From assembly GCA_013289415.1 (NCBI GenBank), contig JABDAB010000001.1, positions 80,891 to 144,890 of the forward strand: DNA of 64,000 bases. The letters are read 5' to 3'. Every line of letters starts with the position of its first letter. The first letter of the stretch is position 1. Under the pieces are notes generated by a model, which had not been told where the DNA came from, searched no databases, and worked only from the letters and a program-made list of their open reading frames with translations. The position numbers and the translations under genes are program-made. This stretch comes from Gammaproteobacteria bacterium. GTDB lineage: Bacteria; Pseudomonadota; Gammaproteobacteria; Legionellales; Legionellaceae. This document shows positions 17,955 through 26,652 of the stretch, one piece after another.

Positions 17955-19616
17955 CTATAGCAGGGAATACTCATTTTCGAATTCTTTTAACTTCTTTTCC
18001 AACTCCCATTGTAATGCCGCTTTCATGTTTTTCTTGATAAACTTCAGGCAAGTTGCGCCAAATATATTCCGACATGCCGGCACGTATATTTGGTTCGCAG
18101 CATCTGACCATAAACTGTCGCCTGGCAAAAAACTATAGGTTAATGCATTACGATTAATAGCTTTTATTGTCGGATAATCCAGTTTGTAGGTCATAACGGC
18201 ATCAACATATTGATGTGTTAAATCTGTGCGTAAAATTCCTTCGTCATCAGTAGACAGTACGATGGGAATGTGGTGTTTCAGATAAAAACAGAGTGGGTGT
18301 TGTTTGCCATAAATAGTCAGCAGCTCACGATTGCTCGTTAAATTGATTTCAACTGCCACTGGTTTTTCAGACATATATTTGATCAAAGCGGCGCGGTTAT
18401 TTTCATGGGTAATATCGACGCCATGACCGATTCGTTCGGCTTTTCCGGTGAAAACAGCATCGTGAATATGAAAAAGAAGTTGTTCAGGTTTCACGAGATC
18501 TGGCGCGAGTTCACCTGCATGCAATGCGATGTGCACGTTTGGATATGCCGAATGCATAAACTGAAAAATCTGCATTTGTGCTTTATAATCACGTAGCGCT
18601 ATGACCCCATTTTCGCCTCCTACCAAATTAATGCCAACCACGTTGTTTGATTGTGCAGCAGTCTCAAAACCAGCTAATGCTTGTGCGAAAATTTGATCCA
18701 GCGACTCTTCACGGATTACATAATATTGAAATTTAACCGTTAATGAACATGCTGCTGTGCGTGGCATAGTCTTCTGACAACCAAGGATATGTCGTGCTTG
18801 CTTTAGCAAACGATCGCTATCATGTATGGTTTGACGAATACTGTTTTGAAAATGCGGGTTTGACAGCAAGATGCGTTTTTTATCGCGCATATTTGTGGTT
18901 GAGTGGATTAGTTGAGCATATTTCGAGTCATTTTTCAGATGAAAGGCGATAACTTCCAAATACAGCTCATGCTGATTGGCAGCTCGCTCTATGATATGAG
19001 CTAGCAATTGCTTATCAAAGTCTGACTGGATTGTTCTTTCTTTAGCGAAAACAGAAAAAAAATGATCCAGTCTGGATTCTGGTCCAGGCGTAAAATTTTT
19101 CATTGACCACGCCCGAATGGTCTGATTATAACGCGTCCTGTTTTTCAGAAGTTGGCTTGCTGTGATGCCATGACAAAGGGTTGTAAACCGTTTAAACGCT
19201 TGTGTTTTGGGATTGAGGCAATACTTACCCCGATCTGCCAGGGCCAACATGGTTTCAGCGGGAGAGCTGCCATCAAAGTGATAGTGCAATTCACCGCCTT
19301 TGGGCATATCTTTAAAAAAAGTATACAGCGCCTTTGGATCTGATTTGATTGCTTCAAAATGATCAATAATCCTGAAAAAAGCAGTTGAATCGTAGCGAGA
19401 TGGTCTAATGTGCTGATTCCTCAAGACTTTTCGATGATTTTTTTCTGAAACCGTATCACCCATACGGTGAAGTAAAAAATCATCGAAAAGTCTTGAGGAA
19501 TCAGTGCAGTAGGCCATCGGAGTAGATTCAACTGCTTTTTTCAGGATAATAGTGGCTGAAGCAAAAGAAGACACACAGATAAGCGGTATGAGTAACCAGT
19601 TTTTGATATATTGCAT
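17955..19616 (-). CDS. Secreted adenosine deaminase-like metal-dependent hydrolase
   Basis: The 553-aa product has a Sec signal peptide (MQYIKNWLLIPLICVSSFASA). It carries the adenosine/AMP deaminase metal-site motifs in order: GELHYHFDG (H111-x-H113), IALHAGE (catalytic H/E region), RIGHGVD, and LSTDDEG (Asp pair). The length of over 500 aa and secretion resemble the ADGF/CECR1-like group more than cytosolic Add (about 330 aa). It probably deaminates adenosine or a related nucleoside in the periplasm or outside the cell. Codons 38-68 contain an almost hairpin-perfect 92-bp inverted repeat but the frame is open. It is a single gene downstream of icmH, same strand, 144 bp away. Confidence 0.83.
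   Translation of the reverse strand: MQYIKNWLLIPLICVSSFASATIILKKAVESTPMAYCTDSSRLFDDFLLHRMGDTVSEKNHRKVLRNQHIRPSRYDSTAFFRIIDHFEAIKSDPKALYTFFKDMPKGGELHYHFDGSSPAETMLALADRGKYCLNPKTQAFKRFTTLCHGITASQLLKNRTRYNQTIRAWSMKNFTPGPESRLDHFFSVFAKERTIQSDFDKQLLAHIIERAANQHELYLEVIAFHLKNDSKYAQLIHSTTNMRDKKRILLSNPHFQNSIRQTIHDSDRLLKQARHILGCQKTMPRTAACSLTVKFQYYVIREESLDQIFAQALAGFETAAQSNNVVGINLVGGENGVIALRDYKAQMQIFQFMHSAYPNVHIALHAGELAPDLVKPEQLLFHIHDAVFTGKAERIGHGVDITHENNRAALIKYMSEKPVAVEINLTSNRELLTIYGKQHPLCFYLKHHIPIVLSTDDEGILRTDLTHQYVDAVMTYKLDYPTIKAINRNALTYSFLPGDSLWSDAANQIYVPACRNIFGATCLKFIKKNMKAALQWELEKKLKEFENEYSLL
19413..19504. repeat. Perfect 31-bp inverted repeat inside the adenosine-deaminase-like gene
   Basis: Bases 19413-19443 are the exact reverse complement of 19474-19504 (arm begins CTGATTCCTCAAGACTTTTC). 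In the 30-base centre ACCGTAT (19450-19456) pairs with ATACGGT (19462-19468) around a 5-base loop, so the block can form one long cruciform or RNA hairpin. It lies within codons 38-68 of the 17955-19616 gene, just after the signal peptide and before the catalytic domain, where length variation is tolerable. Confidence 0.95.
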
Positions 19617-19687
19617 TTGGATCGCTGTTTAAGACGGAGCGCTTATTATTACATACTTACAGGTAATTATATCGGTTCGAAGAGCAG

Positions 19688-19718
19688 TTCAGAGGCGAGC
19701 TTCATAATGTGCTATAAT
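19688..19718 (+). promoter_or_regulatory. Probable sigma-70 promoter of the 303-aa gene
   Basis: A consensus -10 box TATAAT lies at 19713-19718. The best -35 candidate, TTCAGA at 19688-19693, is weak and the spacer is long (19 bp). The start codon is at 19768, leaving an AT-rich leader of about 45 bases with a good Shine-Dalgarno (AGGGAGG). Confidence 0.4.
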
Positions 19719-19767
19719 AATACATATTAAAAATAAAATAAACAAGATATATAGGGAGGAATGGATC

Positions 19768-20679
19768 ATGCCACTCAATAATGCAGCGTTGGACGTTGAA
19801 AAATTGTTACCCAGTTTAGATTATCGTAACAAACGAAGGAAGGAGGCGATTAGGTTGATATCGACGTTAGATTTATTACTACCTTTACTACCTGGAAAAC
19901 AGTTGAGTGATGATGAAAAATCATATCGGTGTTCTTTTTTGGAAAAATTATTAACAGAAGGATTTTTGCGTATTTTTTATATATCGGATGAAGGACAATT
20001 TAATATACGCGGAAGAGGCGTGCTTCCTATTGTAGACTATGTGACAGACGCATTGCATTTTGGTCATGACACGAATGAACAACCACCACGTATTCATCCT
20101 GAATTATTTGATGTAGAACAGTTAAAAAAATTATATGGCGATCGTTCTTATACAAGTTCACGCAATGATCATAATCCACTCTGGTTATTACTGATTATGA
20201 TTAAACCTATTGATGAACAATTTACGTTGATAAATAAAATAGATGCTTATCGTGATGTGATTGATTTGATAAAAAAAGGGAAATTTAGTTTAGGAACTTC
20301 GTTTAAAATAAATCAAATTTCGACGCTAATCAAACAGCTAGGTGATTATATTTTAAATGTACAAAAAGCATCCCCTTCACTTGTGACACAAGATGTAATT
20401 AATGAATACAAAACGTTGGAGTCCTATTTAAAACCATTAATTTTTACATCAACAAAACGGTTTCAATTACCATTTCAAGAAATATTAACTACATTAACGA
20501 ATGAATTGTCGTCTTTTGCTCTGTTAAAACCTTTAAAGGTATCTCCTCCTTCATCGAAGCCGCCAATACCTCCATCAAAATCGCCTAAATTTAAAGAATA
20601 CAAACAATCGGTACAGGAGTTGCAGCCGCGAGATGGAAATAATGATCCGTTGCCTGGTCAAGAGGGTTTTGAACGATAA
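19768..20679 (+). CDS. Unknown 303-aa protein, effector-like
   Basis: I do not recognise this protein. It is soluble, without signal peptide or membrane segment, and mainly helical to about residue 255. It ends in a proline-rich tail (SPPSSKPPIPPSKSP, about 262-276) and a charged C-terminus DGNNDPLPGQEGFER. AGGGAGG lies 11 bases before ATG 19768. The gene is clearly more AT-rich than the Dot/Icm genes, stands alone between two oppositely oriented genes and has its own TATAAT box. Size, isolation and lack of known domain are common among Dot/Icm substrates, but no diagnostic secretion signal such as an E-block is seen. Confidence 0.6.
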   Translation: MPLNNAALDVEKLLPSLDYRNKRRKEAIRLISTLDLLLPLLPGKQLSDDEKSYRCSFLEKLLTEGFLRIFYISDEGQFNIRGRGVLPIVDYVTDALHFGHDTNEQPPRIHPELFDVEQLKKLYGDRSYTSSRNDHNPLWLLLIMIKPIDEQFTLINKIDAYRDVIDLIKKGKFSLGTSFKINQISTLIKQLGDYILNVQKASPSLVTQDVINEYKTLESYLKPLIFTSTKRFQLPFQEILTTLTNELSSFALLKPLKVSPPSSKPPIPPSKSPKFKEYKQSVQELQPRDGNNDPLPGQEGFER

Positions 20680-20745
20680 TAGTATTGATTTAGATTCACG
20701 AATGAGTTTAAATTCAACATTGTATAAACCACTGTGAGATTAAAA

Positions 20746-20850
20746 ATGAGCAAAGGCATGGATAAAAAGAAAGATACAAAGAAGAAGCCGTTGAAATCAG
20801 CTGCTGAGAAACGAACTGAGAAGCGGACAAAAAAGCAGGGTGATATTTAG
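20746..20850 (+). CDS. Small basic Lys-rich peptide (34 aa)
   Basis: ATG 20746 opens a 34-codon frame ending in TAG 20848-20850: MSKGMDKKKDTKKKPLKSAA and then EKRTEKRTKKQGDI. More than a third of residues are Lys or Arg. Short conserved proteins beginning MSKG-x-D-KKK are widespread in proteobacteria as uncharacterised genes, which supports this being real despite its size. No strong Shine-Dalgarno is seen. It follows the 303-aa gene by 66 bases on the same strand. Confidence 0.55.
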   Translation: MSKGMDKKKDTKKKPLKSAAEKRTEKRTKKQGDI

Positions 20851-20883
20851 GGATCTCAATTATTTGGACAAGCGATATGCGTG

Positions 20884-22617
20884 TTATTGCATGTGGCTTT
20901 GTCCAAACTCCAAGTTATAAATACTAAATTTATAAGTCGATGCGGATATAGTCGTTAGATAGCGATAATTTTTCCATACGGTATTAAATTTTTGGTTTTC
21001 TGCAAAATAATCCAGATAGTTAAAAGGAATTAAACCCAATGAATTTTTTCGATCTAAAACGTCTATAAATACTAATTCAGGTTTTTTAACACTTAAATCG
21101 TCTGCGACCATATCAATAAGAAAATTTTTATCTTTGGATAGCAGAGATTGTAATTTGTTGTCCATAGGTAAAGAAGATTGTTTTAATAAACCAGGTAAAG
21201 CCCAGAAATATGAAAAACGTGAACTTGAAGTGGTATCGTGACTATAAGTAATAATGGGAAATGCATGAGCAATATTGGTGGTAAAAAAATAAATGGATTG
21301 ATGAGGGGCATTAGAATTGATATATGCAATCAGTTTTTCGGAATTTACCTGTCGTTTTTTGAGCAAATCATATCTGAGCAAGGCATCATAGAAGGGGATA
21401 AAAAAAATGAGTATCCCCAACAAGGTCATCATGAGGTAATTACGTTTGTTTTTTTCCACGTTTAAATAACGTATTGAAACAAATACGCTAGTGAGATAGC
21501 AGAGAAAAATTAGGGGATGAAGCATGATATCAAAGTAGATCATATCCTTAATATTATTGATAAAAACCGAAATTATTAGTAAAAAAATACCCATGAAGAC
21601 ATAGATGTAACCTGGTTTACCCGGTGTAGTGGTATAAATACCCAATAGAATAAGATCAATAATGATGGATGCAGACGTGGCGGGCAATATATGGTAAGGG
21701 TAATCTTCTTGTTGTATAACATAAGAGAAAATAAACCCAAGTAATCCTAATAGCAATATATTGGTTAGGTATTTGTACCGATTAATATCATATGTGGCAA
21801 TATAGAAAAAAAAGGATAATAAACACGATATCGTGGGTATATTAACGAGGACAATAGCCCAAGGTCGTCGAGCCCCCAGATAACACCAGCGCAGGGCAAA
21901 GGGCATGACTCTGTTCAGATAGTCTGCATGGCGCAGAAATAAAATGGTTAAATAGATGATTAAAAGTAATATGATGGCGAATATCTCAGGTCTGGTCAGA
22001 TCTCGACGTCCCGCTTCAGAAGCCCCTAATAAATAGTAACCTTCCACAAGAATTAAGGTCATAAAAAAGTAAGGTTTCATCATCAATACAGAACCTGCTA
22101 ACAACCCAATGATGAATGCAGGGAGATGGGCAATCTGCTGATCTTGCAAGCGCAATGCCATCATAAAAAAATAGGGCATCATCAGTAAAAATAATAGATG
22201 CTCTCGTTGCCCAAAATCAGCCATCGGGAAAATAAGAAACACAATTGCAAGTATGACCAATAACAATTTTGCTAAGAAAATGTCTGCTTTTAAAAAAACA
22301 TGTTTTAGAAGATAGTGCGATATTCCTAGAGAAATAGCGGCTAAAAGAAAAACATACATCCTCATCGATAAAATAATGCTGATAGAAAATATTTTTTCAA
22401 ATAATACCGGTGGCGTATAAAAATAAAGGATCCAGGGTGGATTATTTTCAAAAAAATCGTTGGTATAATTTCCTCCAGATAACATCCTTTTTGATGCTTC
22501 CAGTAACCAGCTTACATCGGTATTGAGGAGAAGGGAGGATTGAAAGAACCAGGACAATGTAAAAACAAATACAATCATGCACAAAAAAGCATGTCGTTTG
22601 ACGACTTTATAATGCAT
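20884..22617 (-). CDS. GT-C/GT39-like integral membrane glycosyltransferase candidate
   Basis: The 577-aa protein has about eleven membrane segments and an early periplasmic loop with SSLLLNTDVSWLLEASKRMLSGGNYTNDFFENNPPW. The D-x-x-W and E-N-N-P-P pattern is typical of PMT/ArnT/GT39-type lipid-linked sugar transferases. It is the last gene of a four-gene minus-strand cluster, 59 bp after the GT2 gene. It could use the polyprenyl-phosphate sugar that the GT2 enzyme makes. Codons near 22000 carry an insertion-like dispersed palindrome arm (GRRDLT in the cytosolic loop). Acceptor unknown. Confidence 0.65.
   Translation of the reverse strand: MHYKVVKRHAFLCMIVFVFTLSWFFQSSLLLNTDVSWLLEASKRMLSGGNYTNDFFENNPPWILYFYTPPVLFEKIFSISIILSMRMYVFLLAAISLGISHYLLKHVFLKADIFLAKLLLVILAIVFLIFPMADFGQREHLLFLLMMPYFFMMALRLQDQQIAHLPAFIIGLLAGSVLMMKPYFFMTLILVEGYYLLGASEAGRRDLTRPEIFAIILLLIIYLTILFLRHADYLNRVMPFALRWCYLGARRPWAIVLVNIPTISCLLSFFFYIATYDINRYKYLTNILLLGLLGFIFSYVIQQEDYPYHILPATSASIIIDLILLGIYTTTPGKPGYIYVFMGIFLLIISVFINNIKDMIYFDIMLHPLIFLCYLTSVFVSIRYLNVEKNKRNYLMMTLLGILIFFIPFYDALLRYDLLKKRQVNSEKLIAYINSNAPHQSIYFFTTNIAHAFPIITYSHDTTSSSRFSYFWALPGLLKQSSLPMDNKLQSLLSKDKNFLIDMVADDLSVKKPELVFIDVLDRKNSLGLIPFNYLDYFAENQKFNTVWKNYRYLTTISASTYKFSIYNLEFGQSHMQ
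21996..22014 (-). repeat. Dispersed palindrome arm, copy in GT-C gene
   Basis: TCAGATCTCGACGTCCCGC on + (21996-22014), and the two bases before it, are identical to 57935-57953 in the M28 peptidase gene. In both genes the minus-strand frame reads GRRDLT. Only one arm of the palindrome is kept here. Confidence 0.75.
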
Positions 22618-22676
22618 AGACTAACCTTTCTCCGAGCGTCAATATCACCCTATGAGCAGTTACTGCTCATGCCCAA

Positions 22677-23354
22677 TTAGGTAAATAATCGAACTGTTAT
22701 CATTCTTTTCAGAGTCCACCAAGCGCTGCTTAAAGGGCGCATGGTGCTCACCCCAATTCTTTCATGATAATCAATAAAGAGAGCATGCACTTTATATCCC
22801 TTCAGAATAGGTTTTAAAAGAAGCTCAACCGGTAATGCAGCGCCTTGTGCTTGAAAGGTCAGATCATTAATCATGCTTTTACGATAGGCACGCATTCCGC
22901 TATGCAGATCAGTTAGTTTTCGAAAAAACAAAATAGTGGCTATCCATGCGAAACCTGCATTGGCAAGGTAATTTAACCATGGCATGGCATCTGGTTTTTT
23001 TTTAAGTCGAGAACCATCTACCAAGTCATACCCCTGCTCAAGGATAAGAGAGGCAAATGTCGGGATCTGTTCTGCGGGATAGGTGTCATCGCAGTCCATG
23101 GTGATAACCACGTCACGCGTACTTTCACGTAATGCACGTTCCATCGCTGGACCATATCCGCGAGGAGGGAACTGACGGATGACTCTGGCTCCCAGTGCTT
23201 CAGCTATAGCAGGCGTGTTGTCGTGACTGGAATCCACAATGAGAATCTCTGCATCAGGAATGATGTTTTGAATTTTTTTAATGACGATTGCGACGGAGGC
23301 TTCTTCGTTCATGGTAATCATTGAAACGGTAATGCGTTTTCCTATGGAATGCAA
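22677..23354 (-). CDS. Family 2 glycosyltransferase, dolichyl-phosphate-mannose-synthase-like
   Basis: The 225-aa soluble GT-A enzyme starts with ITVSMITMNEEASV (nucleotide-sugar strand). It has EILIVDSSHDNTPAIAEALG, the DXD-like DCDDTYP near residue 90, and the acceptor-side motif GSRLKKKPDAMPWLNYLAN. This pattern fits polyprenyl-phosphate hexose synthases (DPM1/GtrB group without C-terminal membrane domain). The reaction would be transfer of a hexose from NDP-sugar to undecaprenyl phosphate at the inner membrane. Its start overlaps the upstream FAD protein gene by 13 bp, so the two are translationally coupled. Confidence 0.82.
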   Translation of the reverse strand: MHSIGKRITVSMITMNEEASVAIVIKKIQNIIPDAEILIVDSSHDNTPAIAEALGARVIRQFPPRGYGPAMERALRESTRDVVITMDCDDTYPAEQIPTFASLILEQGYDLVDGSRLKKKPDAMPWLNYLANAGFAWIATILFFRKLTDLHSGMRAYRKSMINDLTFQAQGAALPVELLLKPILKGYKVHALFIDYHERIGVSTMRPLSSAWWTLKRMITVRLFT

Positions 23355-24757
23355 AATAAACTCCCTGTTTTAGTCAAAGCCTGTTCCAGATATTGGGATT
23401 TAAGCTCGGTGAAATCGCCTTGATCCTCATTTAATTCAATAGCCAGTTTGAGTGCTCTATCAACGGCCATGTCTACATTAATGTATTCAAAATAACTAAA
23501 ACGACCTAACAGGTCAATTCCTATAGAGGTAAACCATGCTCGTACCCTGGCAGCATTTTCTTCATATCCCACATCATAAACAACATAAGATCGATCCATT
23601 CTATCAACACGCTCTAATATGATTTGATCATTATTGGGGAGCAGGCCGCGTTGTTGTAATCCATGCTTTACGTGCGCCAAAATTTCACTATCCGTTTTAT
23701 ACCACAGATCTGAATGTTTAGAGCAGGTAATTTCTGCCTGAAGACTCCAGTGTTCTTCGGGGCCATTTGTAGCGGAAAATGTACAGGGGTAGCTGATACG
23801 ATTGACCCAAAATTCAGATTCAGGAAAATATACTGCGGTATATTGATTTTGATCTACTCCCTTTATTCCAAATGATACAACAAACATGGGGTTTACTATC
23901 AGTTGCTCGACTGCTGTTCGTATTTCATTGGGTATTTCCATGTCTAATTTGTCAATGATTTCATGGACAGGCATCGTGCTAATCAAACGCAGATATTCAC
24001 GAACTACGCCCTTTGTATTAAAAACTTTGATTGTGCCATGGTCAGTCAGTTTAATTTTGTCAACGGTAAATTGATAGGTGATAGATGCGTCTGTTTTCCA
24101 TGCTTCACAAATAGCTTGATAACCACCAGTCTTGGGATAGAAATAATAAAGTTGGTGTAAATATCCTTCTGTGCTATAGCCTAAAGAGGATTTAAGAATA
24201 TCTTCTGGTGGTGGATTGGGAATTCTATCTGCTAATGCCATGGACAGTTGTTCGACAGGGATGTTCCAGACTTTTTCGTTATAAGGGAACAAATATCGCG
24301 AGCAAATTCCTTCTCCAAATGTTTTCAAAAACCATTCTCGCATATTTTTAGGAGCAGCATATTTTTCTTTGTAAGGATTGAAAATAAAATCATGAATACA
24401 GGCATAATTATCTTCAAGAGGAAGAGACTTGAGATCATTTTCAAACGGATATTTGGTAATACATTCTTTAAATGAAATTTTATTATTGCGTCTACATTTA
24501 CTGACGTTACTACCTAATGTCGCAATAATAAAATCCAGAATCTGTTGATCACGAGAAAATAAAATATGTGGGCCGTAATCAAAGGTAAATCCATTGTCAA
24601 AAAAAGAGGAGGCATGACCTCCAACATATGGATTGCTTTCCAATATTTCATGGTTTTTTTTAAGAAACAGGCTTACAGCCAAGCCTGAAGGACCGGCTCC
24701 GATAATCCCAAATTGGCTGGATATGGTTGTTCCTGTTCTCATTTCAGCTCTCGACAT
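23342..24757 (-). CDS. FAD-dependent amine-oxidase/UDP-galactopyranose-mutase-like protein
   Basis: The 471-aa protein opens with a Rossmann FAD motif GIIGAGPSGLAVS and the second FAD signature ESNPYVGGHASSF, then FDYGPHILFS. That order is typical of the flavin monoamine oxidase/protoporphyrinogen oxidase superfamily, including UDP-galactopyranose mutases in surface-polysaccharide clusters. Motifs KVWNIPVEQLSMALADRIP and C-terminal GRFSYFEYINVDMA also fit that group. Function in sugar modification is inferred from neighbours. A nearer start is possible at ATG 24742 (MRTGTTIS). The first ATG lies inside a palindromic element. It overlaps both the upstream and downstream genes. Confidence 0.75.
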   Translation of the reverse strand: MSRAEMRTGTTISSQFGIIGAGPSGLAVSLFLKKNHEILESNPYVGGHASSFFDNGFTFDYGPHILFSRDQQILDFIIATLGSNVSKCRRNNKISFKECITKYPFENDLKSLPLEDNYACIHDFIFNPYKEKYAAPKNMREWFLKTFGEGICSRYLFPYNEKVWNIPVEQLSMALADRIPNPPPEDILKSSLGYSTEGYLHQLYYFYPKTGGYQAICEAWKTDASITYQFTVDKIKLTDHGTIKVFNTKGVVREYLRLISTMPVHEIIDKLDMEIPNEIRTAVEQLIVNPMFVVSFGIKGVDQNQYTAVYFPESEFWVNRISYPCTFSATNGPEEHWSLQAEITCSKHSDLWYKTDSEILAHVKHGLQQRGLLPNNDQIILERVDRMDRSYVVYDVGYEENAARVRAWFTSIGIDLLGRFSYFEYINVDMAVDRALKLAIELNEDQGDFTELKSQYLEQALTKTGSLFCIP

Positions 24758-25736
24758 CCCGCAGACAAGCCGTGGGACGTCGGGCAGCCCCTAACATTGC
24801 GAGTACAGATTCTCTAATGGATTGCCGTGAATTATGTGTGCAATTCCAACCTAAGGCGCGAATTTTATCTGTGTTAAGACGAACAATTGGAACATCACCA
24901 TTCCATCCACGATCACCACCTGTGAATTCAAATCTAACCTCATCTTTTAGTCCCATGCATTCGACAATTATTTCAGCAATCTCACAAACGGTAATATAGT
25001 CACCTGTCGCAACATTATAGACTTCAAAAGGGTTTTTTAAATTTTTATTTGCGATAAAAACGGCTTGAACCACATCGTGTACATGAATATAAGATTTACT
25101 TTGCATGCCATTGCCTAAAATGCGTAATGTCGTATTGTTCTTAAGCAACCTGTTTGTAAAGTCATAGCCAACACCGTGTGTTTGACGCGGACCCACGACA
25201 TTACCAAAACGGAAAACACAGGCAGTGAGACCAAACATATGGCAATAGCTTGAAATGAATGCTTCACCAGCTAATTTACTTGCGCCATAGGGTGAGACAG
25301 GGTGCATATTGCCTTGGTTTTCAATGCTGTCCAAATGCCCCATATCGCCATATACCCCACTTCCTGACGTGTAAATGATTCTCTTAACTTGGGATATTCG
25401 TGCGGCCTCTAAAACTTGCCAGGTGAGGAAGATACCCTCCGTGAAATCAATGCCTGGATTTATAGCTGCTTGTGAGATATCAGAGTTTGAAGCAAAATGC
25501 ATAACAACCTCATGATTTTTCATGGATTGAGTTAATAGGCCAGTATCTTTTGCGTCACCTTTGATGATGGATAACCGTGGATCATGGCGATGTTCAGCAT
25601 AATGCGATTCTCTACCGGTAGAAAAATTATCGAAAATAGTGACTTTGTGTACTGTATTTTGTTTAAGAAGAGCATCTAAGAAATGAGATCCAATAAATCC
25701 TGCGCCACCCACCAGAAAGAATGATTTAAAAAGCAC
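24744..25736 (-). CDS. NAD-dependent sugar epimerase/dehydratase (extended SDR)
   Basis: The 330-aa product has a Rossmann NAD motif GGAGFIGSH at residues 10-18, the D-N-F-S-T-G strand end (IFDNFSTGRE), the catalytic triad region YTSGSGVYG plus YGASK (Y-x3-K), and RFGNVVGPRQ. These place it with UDP-glucose 4-epimerase-like SDR enzymes making NDP-sugars. It is the first gene of the minus-strand cluster. The C-terminal tail AARRPTACLRDVES is encoded by a palindromic element and is likely an added end. It overlaps the next gene by 14 bp. Confidence 0.85.
   Translation of the reverse strand: MLFKSFFLVGGAGFIGSHFLDALLKQNTVHKVTIFDNFSTGRESHYAEHRHDPRLSIIKGDAKDTGLLTQSMKNHEVVMHFASNSDISQAAINPGIDFTEGIFLTWQVLEAARISQVKRIIYTSGSGVYGDMGHLDSIENQGNMHPVSPYGASKLAGEAFISSYCHMFGLTACVFRFGNVVGPRQTHGVGYDFTNRLLKNNTTLRILGNGMQSKSYIHVHDVVQAVFIANKNLKNPFEVYNVATGDYITVCEIAEIIVECMGLKDEVRFEFTGGDRGWNGDVPIVRLNTDKIRALGWNCTHNSRQSIRESVLAMLGAARRPTACLRDVES
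24748..24780 (-). repeat. Dispersed palindrome at the epimerase/FAD-gene junction
   Basis: On +, CGACATCCCGC (24748-24758) and GTGGGACGTCG are opposed around a short loop, forming a near-perfect stem. On the minus strand the arms read CCGACGTCCC and GGGATGTCGAGAGCTGA. This is a fuller copy of the element also seen at 21996, 55200 and 57935. It encodes the last residues of the epimerase and supplies the first ATG of the following gene. Confidence 0.7.
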
Positions 25737-25859
25737 TTGGCTGTCCTTAGTGATCGTTGTATGTTAGATTTATCATAAATTTAACAGGTTTGCAAAACTC
25801 GTAATGTCCGGGACGACAGCATCCAGGTTCATTATAGGGAGTGAAAATGGAGAAAAAAA

Positions 25860-26645
25860 TTGGTAAAAAGCAGTGCTCATTCTAATTTTATATTGGACTT
25901 TCAGAAAGACGATTATCCTTACCTGGAAGAAGTCAATGAAGGAATTCTTAAACAGGTGGCGGCCAGAGGTAATGGAGCAGCCATTTTGGACGTTGGGGCA
26001 GGCAGAGGTGCCTTGGGAGAAGCGCTACGCACCATGGGTTATTATGTCTGTGCGATCGAGGCCAATGAAATGGCTGCTTCAGTGGCAAGCTCTAAAGTTG
26101 ATCAAGTCATTTTGAGTGATCTTCATGATATGAATGAAATCAACAACGTTTTAATGGATAAGACATTCCAATACATTATTTTTTCCGATGTTCTTGAACA
26201 TGTTTTTGATCCACTCGCGGTGTTACGATTATATTTGCCCTTACTGGCTGAAGACGGGAAGCTATTAGTCTCTCTTCCAAATGCTGTTAATTGGCTTACT
26301 CGTTTTCAGATTATGTTAGGTATGTTTGATTACAAAATGACAGGGGTTATGGATCGCACTCATATTCGATTTTTTACACATCGCTCGGCTAAAAAAATGC
26401 TTGAGGCGAGTGAATGTATAGTAGAGAATATGGATAACACACCGTTTATTATTCGGGCATTTTTGCCTGGTATTAAAGCGTTATTGAATAAGAATAAGAA
26501 CAGCATAAGTGTCAAGAGTATTGTAGAGTCTCCTTATTATCAAATATATAAAAAATATGTTTATCCCATTGAATACTGGATTACCCGAATAATCCCCTCA
26601 TTATTCGCTTTTCGCATTATTTTAGTAGCACGTAAACGTTCATAA
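25860..26645 (+). CDS. Class I SAM-dependent methyltransferase
   Basis: The 261-aa protein has SAM motif I ILDVGAGRGALGEAL (about 42-56) and YIIFSDVLEHVFDP (motif IV with DVLEH, as in UbiG/Cyclopropane/TylF-like O-methyltransferases). LLVSLPNAVNW and DRTHIRFFT follow. The only in-frame start is TTG 25860 with GGAG 8 bases upstream. An ATG at 25847 with a better initiation context is one frame off across an A7 run (25853-25859). One A fewer would fuse it and give MEKKLVKSS. The gene is divergent from the epimerase cluster and 7 bp before a membrane-protein gene. Target (glycan, lipid or small molecule) is unknown. Confidence 0.8.
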   Translation: MVKSSAHSNFILDFQKDDYPYLEEVNEGILKQVAARGNGAAILDVGAGRGALGEALRTMGYYVCAIEANEMAASVASSKVDQVILSDLHDMNEINNVLMDKTFQYIIFSDVLEHVFDPLAVLRLYLPLLAEDGKLLVSLPNAVNWLTRFQIMLGMFDYKMTGVMDRTHIRFFTHRSAKKMLEASECIVENMDNTPFIIRAFLPGIKALLNKNKNSISVKSIVESPYYQIYKKYVYPIEYWITRIIPSLFAFRIILVARKRS

Positions 26646-26652
26646 GCGTGAA

